DNA from: JAWVFM01 sp038237625
GTDB taxonomy: Bacteria > Actinomycetota > Thermoleophilia > Solirubrobacterales > 70-9
Assembly (NCBI GenBank): GCA_038237625.1
Contig: JBBRYM010000004.1
Span: 124,001-188,000 of the forward strand
DNA: 64,000 bases
Direction of reading: 5' to 3'
In this document: piece after piece, positions 28,559-36,043 of the stretch
Numbering within the stretch: the stretch's first letter is position 1
Layout of the letters: every line of letters starts with the position of its first letter
Notes under the pieces: model-generated
Databases searched by the model: none
The model's input: only the letters and a program-made list of their open reading frames with translations
Told to the model about the DNA's origin: nothing
Translations under genes and position numbers: made by a program

Positions 28559-30093
28559 GCCACCGGCTCCTCTTCATCACCTCCAACGGCACCGGATTGG
28601 GGCACCTGACGCGGTCGATGGCGATCGCCCGGCGGCTGCCGGAGGGACTCGAGCCCATGGTCCTGACGCTCTCGGCGGCCGCCCCGGTTGTCCGCGATCA
28701 GGGATTCTCGGTGGAGTACGTGGCGTCCCACTCGACGCCGGGAACCGGTTCGTCCTGGCGCTGGTCGCGACGGCTGCGCGGACGCCTGCGGCAGGTCATC
28801 AGCGAGGCCGACCCGGCCGTCCTGGTCTTCGACGGCGTTCATCCCTACGAGGCGCTTCTGGGCGCGATGGGTGTCGCGCCTCGTGCTCACCGGGTGTGGT
28901 GCCGGAGGCCGATGTGGCTGCCGGGCTCCAATCTGGGGGCGCTGGAGCGCGAGCGCTTCTTCGACGCGGTTCTCGAGCCCGGCGAGCTGGCACAGTCAGA
29001 GGACCGGGGCCCAACGGTGGCTCGCCGCGAGGCCGCCCATCGGGTGGGACCGATCGTCTTCTGCGACCCCGAAGAGCTCGTGCCGCGCGAGCAGGCCGAG
29101 CGCGAGCTGGGCCTTAAGCTCGGACGCGTCAACGTTCTCGTCGCCCTCGGCCAGGGCGCCGAGGTGAGCGCCGCCACCAGGCGCTGCCTCGAGGCGCTGC
29201 GCGGCCGCGACGATGTCCAGGTCGCCGCGCTCAGCTCTGCCATCGCCGAGCTCGGCGATCTGGAGGAGGGAGTCGTGCACCTGAGCGCCACCTACCCCAT
29301 GAGCCGCCTCTACCGCGCCTTCGATGTCGCCGTCGCCGCGGCCGGCTACAACGCCTTCCACGAGCTGGTCCAGCTGGGCGTGCCGAGCCTCTTTGTGCCG
29401 ATGGAGCGCGAGACCGACGACCAGGCGGCGCGCGCGCGCTGGGCGGAGAGGACGGGAGTCGGGCGGGGAACGGACGCCGCCGCCGCCGGAGAGCTGGTCG
29501 AAAAGCTCGAGTCGCTGCTCGACGGCAAGTCGCGCGAGGCCGTTACGGCGAAGCTCGCCGAGCTCGAACCCGCTCGCGGCGCTGCGGACGCTGCGGCCTG
29601 GCTGTCGGAGCTGGCGGACACCGAGCGCCGGCCGCGTCCGAGCCGAAGCACGTTCCGCCGCTACCTCGACGATCCGGCCGGCTCGGTGAGGGCCGCGGCG
29701 CCGGTACTCCGCCGGGCTCCGCGAAACCTCGGCGGCGTTGCCTGGCAAACGCTCACCCGGCGTCCGCCGCGCACCCTCGTCTTGGCGCTTGGGCTCGAGC
29801 CTGGGCAGCTCGAGAGGGAGCTCCCAACGGCTCTGGCCGACGCGAGCGACCCTCCCGAGCGGGTTCTCGTCGTCACGGACTCGCTCGAGCTGGCGCCACT
29901 TCGGCGCGCAGGCGTCGCCTTCGAGCACGTGCCCGCGCGCGGCGAGCTGGCGTCGGACGTCGGCGGCGACGACTACGATTCGTTCCTGCGGCGCCGTCTC
30001 GCGCTGATTCTCGCCGAGCGTCCGGCTCCACGCAGGAGCATCGCGATCGGCGCTGCCGGCGAGACCGTCCTGGCGTCGCTGCGAGCCTCCTGA
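28555..30093 (+). CDS. GT-B glycosyltransferase (MurG/UGT-like)
   Basis: A 512-residue protein beginning LLFITSNGTGLGHLTRSMAI, the glycine-rich N-terminal motif of MurG/GT28-type enzymes. A C-terminal nucleotide-sugar site reads AAGYNAFHELVQLGVPSLFVP followed by ETDDQAARA. It should transfer a sugar from a nucleotide donor at the inner face of the membrane. About 150 C-terminal residues beyond the GT-B fold (RRPRPSRSTFRRYLDDPAG onward) form an unassigned extra domain. The ATG overlaps the preceding stop. Its place among sulfotransferase genes suggests it builds the glycan they sulfate. Confidence 0.8.
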   Translation: MSHRLLFITSNGTGLGHLTRSMAIARRLPEGLEPMVLTLSAAAPVVRDQGFSVEYVASHSTPGTGSSWRWSRRLRGRLRQVISEADPAVLVFDGVHPYEALLGAMGVAPRAHRVWCRRPMWLPGSNLGALERERFFDAVLEPGELAQSEDRGPTVARREAAHRVGPIVFCDPEELVPREQAERELGLKLGRVNVLVALGQGAEVSAATRRCLEALRGRDDVQVAALSSAIAELGDLEEGVVHLSATYPMSRLYRAFDVAVAAAGYNAFHELVQLGVPSLFVPMERETDDQAARARWAERTGVGRGTDAAAAGELVEKLESLLDGKSREAVTAKLAELEPARGAADAAAWLSELADTERRPRPSRSTFRRYLDDPAGSVRAAAPVLRRAPRNLGGVAWQTLTRRPPRTLVLALGLEPGQLERELPTALADASDPPERVLVVTDSLELAPLRRAGVAFEHVPARGELASDVGGDDYDSFLRRRLALILAERPAPRRSIAIGAAGETVLASLRAS

Positions 30094-30119
30094 CCGCCTC
30101 CAGGGCAGCACACGAGACC

Positions 30120-31013
30120 TTGTCCTCGACACCGACATCCGACACCGCACCCCGGCCGGAGAGTTACGGCCCGAGCGGCGGCGCCTTGCCGAACCTGGTG
30201 GTCATCGGCGCGCAGAAGTGCGGCACAAGCGGCCTTCACTACTACCTGGGACTGCATCCCGAGATCTCGATGTCGCGGCCCAAGGAGCTCAACTTCTTCA
30301 TCGAGGAGCGCAACTATCCGCGCGGCGAGAGCTGGTACAAGCGCCACTTCGACCCCGAGGCGAGGGTGCGCGGCGAATCCTCGCCGAACTACACGGCCTT
30401 TCCCCAACACACCGGCGTCCCCGAGCGGATGGCGACGCTGCTGCCGGGCGCAAAGCTCGTCTACCTCGTGCGCGACCCTGTGGAGCGAATCGCCGCCCAC
30501 TGGGTCCACAACTACGCCAAGCGCAGGGAGAAGGGCGACCTCGCCACGACTCTCAAGCACCCCAACACCTCCTACATCGTCCGCAGCCAGTACGCCATGC
30601 AGCTGCAGGAGTTCCTGCGCCACTTCGATCGTGAGCAGATCGTCGTGGTCGAGCAGACCGAGCTGCGCGACCACCGCGCCGACACGCTGCGCCGCGTTTT
30701 CGAGCTGGTGGGCGTCGATCCTGAGTTCAGCCATCCGCAGTTCGAGCACGAGCGTCATCAGACCTCGCGCAAGACCAGGGCCACCCGGGCTGCCGCCCGC
30801 CTCGATCGCGCCAGCCGCTCGCGCGCCGGCCGCCGCGTGCCCCGCAACTTCTGGTTCCTTCTCGACGAGCGCTTGCCGCTGCGCCGGCCGATTCCCCGCC
30901 CCGATGTCCGCGAGGCGCTCGGTCCCGAGGTGATGAAGGTCCTTCGCGACGACGCCGAGCACCTGCGCGAGCTCACCGGGCAGTCGTTCGACCACTGGAG
31001 CGTCTGCTCGTGA
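30120..31013 (+). CDS. sulfotransferase, heparan-sulfate/NDST-like family
   Basis: A 297-residue sulfotransferase of a different branch from the three upstream paralogues. The PAPS loop is LVVIGAQKCGTSGLHYYL and the 3'-phosphate motif is LVYLVRDPVERIAAHW, as in carbohydrate (heparan/NDST-type) sulfotransferases; the ESSPNYTAFP segment also matches. It starts with TTG at 30120, 26 nt after the glycosyltransferase. Its stop overlaps the GTG of the flippase gene, tying sulfation to export. A C-terminal basic stretch (TRKTRATRAAARLDRASRS-like) may face the membrane. Confidence 0.88.
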   Translation: MSSTPTSDTAPRPESYGPSGGALPNLVVIGAQKCGTSGLHYYLGLHPEISMSRPKELNFFIEERNYPRGESWYKRHFDPEARVRGESSPNYTAFPQHTGVPERMATLLPGAKLVYLVRDPVERIAAHWVHNYAKRREKGDLATTLKHPNTSYIVRSQYAMQLQEFLRHFDREQIVVVEQTELRDHRADTLRRVFELVGVDPEFSHPQFEHERHQTSRKTRATRAAARLDRASRSRAGRRVPRNFWFLLDERLPLRRPIPRPDVREALGPEVMKVLRDDAEHLRELTGQSFDHWSVCS

Positions 31014-33097
31014 CGGACGACGGCCTGCTCCCCGAGGACGCGGCCGCGGACTCGAACGGCGCCGCGGACGAGCAGAAGAAAAAGAAGGACAAGCCCCCGG
31101 CCCACGGCCAGAAGCACACGCACGCGGGCGGCTCAGGAGCGGTTCTGGGCGCGCGGATCGCCCGCTACACGCTCTGGCAGGGAAGCTCGCTTTTCATCTC
31201 GAACCTGCTGCACGCAGCGTCGATCGTCTACGTCGCCCACCAGCTCGGCGCGGCCTCGCTCGGTACGTACAGCCTGCTGCTCTTCTGGTCGGGCCTGATC
31301 ACCCAGGTCTTCCACATCTTCTCCAAGCCGGGGACGCTGCGGCGGGTGTTCGGCCAGGCCGACGACGAAGACGCGGGAGCTGAGGGCGACTTCGGCGACG
31401 AGGACGGCAAGGAGGATGACGACCAGGCGGCAAGGCCCGAGCGAAGCCTGGGCGTCGGGATCATCTGGGTCGCCTTTCTCGGGATCCTCGGGGGCACGGT
31501 CACGATCCTGCTGCGAAGGCAGATCGCCGGCAGCCTTCTCGGCAATCCCGACGATGCGATCCTCGTCTTTTGGGCAGGCATCCTCGGCGGCGTCGGCGCC
31601 ATCTTCAAGCTCTGCGACATCGTCATCTGGTTCGAGAAGCGCCCGCTGACGTTCGTGTTGGTCGACGGGCTGCGCCCCGCCCTCAACCTGATCCTGATGG
31701 CCTACTGGATCCACCAGGGCGACGGGGTGGAGGGCGCGATCAGAGGCGCCGCCATCGGCACGTCGATCGCCACTGTGGTCTCCGTTCTGGCCCTGGTGCG
31801 CTCGTTCACCCTTTCCTGGGACTGGACGGAGTTGAAGCTGATCTTGCTGCGCGGGCTGGGGCGCGTCCCGATCGCGATGTCGATGTGGACGATTCAGAAC
31901 GCGGACTCGTTCATCCTCTCCAAGTACGTCGGCCACAAGGACCTGGGCTACTACAAGCTGGCGCAGACGCTCGGCTACGTGGTCACCTTCCTGCCACAGG
32001 GCTTTCGCATCGCCATGCGCCCGTTACGACGCAGCGCGGTCTTTGAGGCCGTCAAACGCCAGTACGGGGCTCCCGTGGCGCAGGCGCAGCTGCTCTTCTA
32101 CTTCATGCTGCTGGGGATCATCGCCGTGCTGGCGATGATCATGGGCGGCGACCTGATCGTCAACCAGGCGAGCAGCCGCTTCGAGGCGGCCCGCCCCCTG
32201 ATCCCGTTCACTGCAGCGGCGCTGACGATGCCGTCGCTACTTCGCACCATCAACGGCCAGACGATCTTCGCCCACAAGCGCCCGTGGTTCATCGCGAGCG
32301 CGATCTGGGCGGCGGTGAGCTTCGTCGGGCTGATGATGATCCTCGTCCCCGCTTTCGGCATCATCGGCACGCCCCTGGCCATGCTCGGCGCCTTTGGCTC
32401 CTCCTGCGCATTCCTTTGGATCAGGGGGCAGCGGGGCCCCAAGCCGCTCGAGTTCCCGTATGTCTCGCTGGTCGGGGCGATCGCCCTCGCCGCGGTGGTC
32501 GCCGTGTTCTTCCGCTACATCCATTTCGGGAACAAGTGGCTGCAGCTGGGCGAGATCGCCGTGCTGATGAGCCTGTACCTCTTCGGGCTCTTTGCCACCC
32601 GGATCATTCCCACCTACCACCGGGCGCCGATCTGGCACATCGTCCGCTCCGCCCTCGCGCGCCGGCCCCACGGTTTCGACCGCGACCAGGGGCTCTCAGT
32701 CCTGAAGCCGCGCCAGCTCGACCTTCTTCACGACGCGATCGTCAACCGGATCCCTCCCGACAACTTCGGCGGGGAAGAGGTCGTCATGGCGAACAACGGC
32801 AACGGCAATTCCAGCAAGGATGCGGTCGTCGCGAGCTCGGAGACCGCCGTCGCGCCTGAGCGCCTGGTCAAGATCCTGCGCAAGGTCGGCAACAAGGGCG
32901 GAGTCCCGGTCGGGGAGCAGACCGAGTACGACGCCCGAATCGCCAAGTTCCTGTTCGCCGATTCGCCCACGGCCACCCGCAACGCGACGATGCGCGGCCT
33001 GATCTCGGCCGGCGCCGAGTCGAACGACCTGCGGGTCCTCGAAGACCTGGTCGAGTACCTGGCGAAGTCGCCGAAGGAAGTCTGGAAGGCGAAGTAG
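31010..33097 (+). CDS. Wzx/MATE-like polysaccharide flippase with long cytosolic tail
   Basis: A 695-residue protein. A charged N-terminus (EQKKKKDKPPAHGQKHTHAG) leads into ARIARYTLWQGSSLFISNLL and the helical core of an oligosaccharide flippase, with about 12-14 membrane helices. An acidic insert, about residues 118-146 (GQADDEDAGAEGDFGDEDGK), interrupts the loop after helix 3. The last 180 residues are soluble. It probably moves a lipid-linked, possibly sulfated glycan across the membrane. It is translationally coupled to the preceding sulfotransferase and ends the locus, convergent with the gene at 33105. Confidence 0.85.
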   Translation: MTDDGLLPEDAAADSNGAADEQKKKKDKPPAHGQKHTHAGGSGAVLGARIARYTLWQGSSLFISNLLHAASIVYVAHQLGAASLGTYSLLLFWSGLITQVFHIFSKPGTLRRVFGQADDEDAGAEGDFGDEDGKEDDDQAARPERSLGVGIIWVAFLGILGGTVTILLRRQIAGSLLGNPDDAILVFWAGILGGVGAIFKLCDIVIWFEKRPLTFVLVDGLRPALNLILMAYWIHQGDGVEGAIRGAAIGTSIATVVSVLALVRSFTLSWDWTELKLILLRGLGRVPIAMSMWTIQNADSFILSKYVGHKDLGYYKLAQTLGYVVTFLPQGFRIAMRPLRRSAVFEAVKRQYGAPVAQAQLLFYFMLLGIIAVLAMIMGGDLIVNQASSRFEAARPLIPFTAAALTMPSLLRTINGQTIFAHKRPWFIASAIWAAVSFVGLMMILVPAFGIIGTPLAMLGAFGSSCAFLWIRGQRGPKPLEFPYVSLVGAIALAAVVAVFFRYIHFGNKWLQLGEIAVLMSLYLFGLFATRIIPTYHRAPIWHIVRSALARRPHGFDRDQGLSVLKPRQLDLLHDAIVNRIPPDNFGGEEVVMANNGNGNSSKDAVVASSETAVAPERLVKILRKVGNKGGVPVGEQTEYDARIAKFLFADSPTATRNATMRGLISAGAESNDLRVLEDLVEYLAKSPKEVWKAK

Positions 33098-33104
33098 CCG
33101 GCGC

Positions 33105-33698
33105 TCAGCTCGAGCGCTTGATGACGATCTGGTCGGGCTGAACCGAGACTTCGACCTCGCGCTGCCCGGCCCAATGCTCGGCGTAGACCGGGTCGTCCGT
33201 CACCGCAGGGTCGAGCCAGAGGCCGTAGCCCTCGGGCTCGCCGTGCTCGAAGGTCGCCTGAAGCGCCTTGCGGGCGCGACCGCGACCGCGACCTCCGCGG
33301 CGCCGGCGCCGGCGGGGAGCCTGGGCGTCGTCTCCGCCGTCTTCTTCGCCGCCGCCGCCCTCGTCGGTAGTGCCATCCTCCTCGGGCTCTTCGTCCTCGT
33401 CCTCGGGCTCGCGGGAACCGAGCTCCTCTTCGTCCTCCTCGGGCTCGTCCTCCTCGGGCTCGTCCTCCTCGGGCTCGTCCTCCTCGGCGTCCATCGCGGC
33501 CTCGATCTCGGCCTCGATCTCGTCGCGGAGGTCGATCTCGTCGGTGCCGCCGTCGGCGCTCAGCTCATGGCGGTGGCGAAACTCGCCCAGCTCGGCGGTC
33601 GAGACCTCGAGCTGATGGGCGATCCACGCGTCGGTGCGCCCCTGCTGCACCCAGGCGCGGACTTGGTTGAGCTGTGATCTGAGGGGCTTCTTGGCCAT
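33105..33698 (-). CDS. acidic-repeat / Arg-rich low-complexity protein
   Basis: A 197-residue protein. Residues 1-50 form a small helical domain, AKKPLRSQLNQVRAWVQQGR then AWIAHQLEVSTAELGEFRHR, resembling a helix-turn-helix. Next comes a long acidic stretch with the five-residue unit DEPEE repeated, then a basic run RRRRRRGGRGRGRARK, and a C-terminal module ending VEVSVQPDQIVIKRSS. The charge pattern suggests nucleic-acid or ribosome contact, but no function is assigned. In the DNA a 15-nt unit (CTCCTCGGGCTCGTC) repeats at about 33436-33480. It is convergent with the flippase gene. Confidence 0.7.
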   Translation of the reverse strand: MAKKPLRSQLNQVRAWVQQGRTDAWIAHQLEVSTAELGEFRHRHELSADGGTDEIDLRDEIEAEIEAAMDAEEDEPEEDEPEEDEPEEDEEELGSREPEDEDEEPEEDGTTDEGGGGEEDGGDDAQAPRRRRRRGGRGRGRARKALQATFEHGEPEGYGLWLDPAVTDDPVYAEHWAGQREVEVSVQPDQIVIKRSS

Positions 33699-33869
33699 GA
33701 ATCTGCGGTGGGGGGCTTTAAAGACGTCCCGCCGGAGCGGGGATCCTAACGAACGCCGTCGCAGCTCCGCGATTATGGGTGGCGGGCGCGCATTCGAGGC
33801 AGTACGCTCCTTGCGGCTGTCCCTCCGGGCAGCGCACATGTAGGGATACGCAGCTCGAATGGAGTTGAG

Positions 33870-34100
33870 ATGCTGGTACTCACTCGCAAGACCAACCAAA
33901 GCATCATGATCGGAGACGAGATCGAGATTTCGGTCCTCTCCGTCTCCCGCGACAAGATCCGGCTGGGCATCACCGCGCCACGCGAGGTGCCTGTCTACCG
34001 GAGAGAGGTCTACGAATCGATGAACGGGGATGGGGCGCCGGCGGACGGCGACTCACGCTCGGAGGTCGACTCCGCACTCGATCAACTCGCCGAAACCTGA
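33870..34100 (+). CDS. csrA: carbon storage regulator CsrA
   Basis: CsrA dimers bind GGA motifs in mRNA leaders and control translation. The 76 residues begin MLVLTRKTNQSIMIGDEIEI and include IRLGITAPREVPVYRREVYE, both highly conserved, with a short variable tail. GGAG lies 8 nt upstream of the ATG, so unlike many genes here it has a leader. CsrA usually governs flagellin through FliW, but no flagellar gene is in the window. A hairpin separates it from the convergent gene at 34121. Confidence 0.96.
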   Translation: MLVLTRKTNQSIMIGDEIEISVLSVSRDKIRLGITAPREVPVYRREVYESMNGDGAPADGDSRSEVDSALDQLAET

Positions 34101-34107
34101 TCGGGGG

Positions 34108-34122
34108 GAGGCTCTGAGCCTC
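34108..34122. terminator. short bidirectional hairpin after csrA
   Basis: GAGGCT (34108-34113) pairs with AGCCTC (34117-34122) around CTG, overlapping the stop of the convergent gene at 34121. There is no T-run. Confidence 0.45.
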
Positions 34123-34360
34123 AGCCCATCAACCAGGCGAGCGTTTCGAACATAACCGCGGTCACCGTGATCACGGTCACGGCGAGCGCGACAACCAGAA
34201 CGCCGAAGGCGACGTTTCCGCGTTGCTGGACGTTCTGGATCTCCCGCGCGCGCGAGCGCGAAGCCGCCCGCTGGCGAAGCTGCTGGCGTCGCTGACGCTC
34301 CACGGCGGCTTCCCGTTCGAACGCGAGCTCAAAGTCGTCTATCGACTGTCGCATCTTCAT
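34121..34360 (-). CDS. small C-tail-anchored membrane protein, unknown function
   Basis: A 79-residue protein starting MKMRQSIDDFELAFEREAAV. It has a charged, Gln/Arg-rich helix likely to be coiled coil (ERQRRQQLRQRAASRSRARE) and one C-terminal membrane segment (about residues 52-75, FGVLVVALAVTVITVTAVMF). No family is recognised. The ATG at 34360 is preferred to an in-frame ATG at 34411, which lies in lower G+C intergenic sequence. It is convergent with csrA. Confidence 0.6.
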   Translation of the reverse strand: MKMRQSIDDFELAFEREAAVERQRRQQLRQRAASRSRAREIQNVQQRGNVAFGVLVVALAVTVITVTAVMFETLAWLMG

Positions 34361-34454
34361 GGATTCCCCCGCGTATGAGCGTTGTGTTTGCGCGGCGTGA
34401 GCGGTCGCCATACGGCTCTCAACCTAGCAGGTATTGCGGAGTTGTACATCTGTC

Positions 34455-34964
34455 TCAACATTTGCTCCAAAGGCCGCGGCCACGCACGGCCGCGCGCCTG
34501 GCGAGGCGGTCGAAGAGGGGTTCGTGCGAGGTGTTGGGAGGGAAGGGAAGCGTGCGCGCGAGGCCCTTCCGGACCAGGTCGGCGTTGACCATGTCCCGCC
34601 CCAGATACACGTAGGCAAGCAGTCGCCCGTAGGCGTCACGACGCTCGCGGTCGAAGACCAGGCGAACGTCGTGGCCCTCGACCGCGTGGTGGTTGAACGT
34701 GCTCGCCTGCGGACCGAAGCACTGCACGGGCGTGTCGGGCTTGACGGTCTCGGGGGTGTCGATTCCGATGTAGCGAACGTACTCGGTCTCGCCATCGACC
34801 CGGGCGAGGATGGTGTCCCCGTCGACGGCGCGGATGACCTGGGCCGTGACGGTGCGCGGGCCGGTGTCGACGCTCGTTCCGTTCGTGGCGTCGCCGCAGG
34901 ACGAGAGGGCCCAGGAAGCGATTAGGGCCGAGATGGCCAGCGTGGGTCGGGGCCGCATGCTCAT
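34455..34964 (-). CDS. thermonuclease-family (SNase) lipoprotein
   Basis: A 169-residue secreted nuclease. The signal peptide LAISALIASWALSSCGD ends in a lipobox cysteine, so it is probably a lipoprotein. The SNase fold is clear: VIRAVDGDTILARV (metal Asp), YIGIDTPET (Arg/Asp loop), LVFDRERRDAYGRLLAYVYL (catalytic Glu/Arg region) and NADLVRKGLA. It would hydrolyse DNA and RNA outside the cell with calcium. The start MSMRPRP at 34964 was chosen because it directly precedes the signal peptide. It is divergent from the DUF559 gene and palindrome C. Confidence 0.87.
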   Translation of the reverse strand: MSMRPRPTLAISALIASWALSSCGDATNGTSVDTGPRTVTAQVIRAVDGDTILARVDGETEYVRYIGIDTPETVKPDTPVQCFGPQASTFNHHAVEGHDVRLVFDRERRDAYGRLLAYVYLGRDMVNADLVRKGLARTLPFPPNTSHEPLFDRLARRAAVRGRGLWSKC

Positions 34965-35015
34965 TCGAGGCCCCGGCGGCGCCTCATTCGCCCCCGCGCG
35001 GGGGCCGAAATTCGG

Positions 35016-35062
35016 CGCTGTCCTGCCTTGTATGGCATATGGCCACACAATCCAGGACAGCG
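35016..35062. repeat. two-stem palindrome, copy C, over the DUF559 start codon
   Basis: Outer arms CGCTGTCCTG (35016-35025) and CAGGACAGCG (35053-35062) are perfect. Inner arms TTGTATGGC (35028-35036) and GCCACACAA (35042-35050) have one A/C mismatch (G-U on the other strand). The ATG of the DUF559 gene occupies 35039-35041 in the 5-nt loop ATATG. The inner stem sequence is wholly different from copies A, B and D, yet still pairs. Confidence 0.88.
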
Positions 35063-35929
35063 GAGAAGGAAATCGGCCGAATTGCGGCTCGTCAGCACGG
35101 CGTCGTCACGCGGGCGCAGCTGCTCGCGGCTGGCCTCTCGGCGGATGCCATTGCTGATCGCGTTCGCAATGGCGTCCTAATTGCCGTACACCCCGGCGTC
35201 TATAGGGTCGGTCACTCCGCGCCGAGCGTCGAGGCGCGCTACATGGCCGCTGTCCTGGCCTGCGGGCCCGGAGCAGTCCTCGCGGGCCGAGCGGCCGCAT
35301 ATCTGCACAAGCTGATCCGAGGAACGGCACCCCCGCCAGAGGTGCTGACCCCGACCGAGCGCCGCATCAAGGGAGTCCGCACCCGCCGGACGAGGGCCCT
35401 CGACCCCGCCGACAAGACCCTCTCTAATTGCATCCCCGCAACCTCGGTCCCGCGAACCCTGGTCGACCTTGCGGGCGTCTTGCCCGCCGCCGACCTCGCC
35501 CGAGCCTGCCACGAAGCAGGCGTCCACCATCACACCACCCCCGCCCAGGTCAAGGCCGTCCTCGGGCGCCGTCCGAACGCGCCCGGCGCCCAAGAGCTCC
35601 GAAGCGTCCTGGACGGCGACGTTCGCGTCACCCTCAGCAAGCTCGAAAAACGGTTCCTTGACCGCCTAAAAGCCGCTGTTCTTCCCCTACCGATCACCAA
35701 CCGGCCCGCCGGCACCAAGCGCGTCGACTGTCGCTGGCCCAAGCACTGCCTCACGGTCGAGCTCGACAGCTACCGCTACCACTCCTCACGCCACGCGTGG
35801 GAGCAGGACCGCCGGCGCGAACGCGAAGCCCACGCTCGCGGCGACGACTTCCGCCGCTACACGTGGGGCGACGTCTTCGAAAGCCCGGAGCAGATGCTCA
35901 GGGAGCTGAGAGGATTGCTGAGGCGGTAG
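35039..35929 (+). CDS. AbiEi-like winged-helix / DUF559 (Vsr-like nuclease) protein
   Basis: A 296-residue protein of a family common in actinobacteria. The N-terminal wHTH (AARQHGVVTRAQLLAAGLSA) resembles AbiEi antitoxin domains. The C-terminal DUF559 domain has the restriction-endonuclease-like core KRVDCRWPKHCLTVELDSYR with candidate acidic residues D230, E241 and D243. Its cellular role is not established; nickase, repair or mobile-element functions have been considered for relatives. The gene is bracketed by palindromes C and D, 45-47 nt each, with the start codon in the loop of C and D beginning 7 nt past the stop. A broken homologue lies at 45060. Confidence 0.85.
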   Translation: MATQSRTAEKEIGRIAARQHGVVTRAQLLAAGLSADAIADRVRNGVLIAVHPGVYRVGHSAPSVEARYMAAVLACGPGAVLAGRAAAYLHKLIRGTAPPPEVLTPTERRIKGVRTRRTRALDPADKTLSNCIPATSVPRTLVDLAGVLPAADLARACHEAGVHHHTTPAQVKAVLGRRPNAPGAQELRSVLDGDVRVTLSKLEKRFLDRLKAAVLPLPITNRPAGTKRVDCRWPKHCLTVELDSYRYHSSRHAWEQDRRREREAHARGDDFRRYTWGDVFESPEQMLRELRGLLRR

Positions 35930-35935
35930 ATCTCG

Positions 35936-35984
35936 CCGCTGTCCTGCCTTAACCACCGTATGGGTGGCCAACCCAGGACAGCGG
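35936..35984. repeat. two-stem palindrome, copy D, just after the DUF559 gene
   Basis: Outer arms CCGCTGTCCTG (35936-35946) and CAGGACAGCGG (35974-35984) are perfect over 11 bp. Inner arms TTAACCACC (35949-35957) and GGTGGCCAA (35963-35971) pair except for two positions that are G-U wobbles on the other strand; the loop is GTATG. It could also serve as a terminator between two convergent genes. Confidence 0.88.
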
Positions 35985-36043
35985 CACGAAGACGGGCGTC
36001 CGGGCCGCCCGGGGTCCCCAATTTATCTCTGAGCTCTGGATGC

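Noticed and set aside
33425..33490. 15-nt tandem repeat considered as a CRISPR or non-coding satellite
   Set aside because: It codes for in-frame acidic repeats within the protein at 33105.
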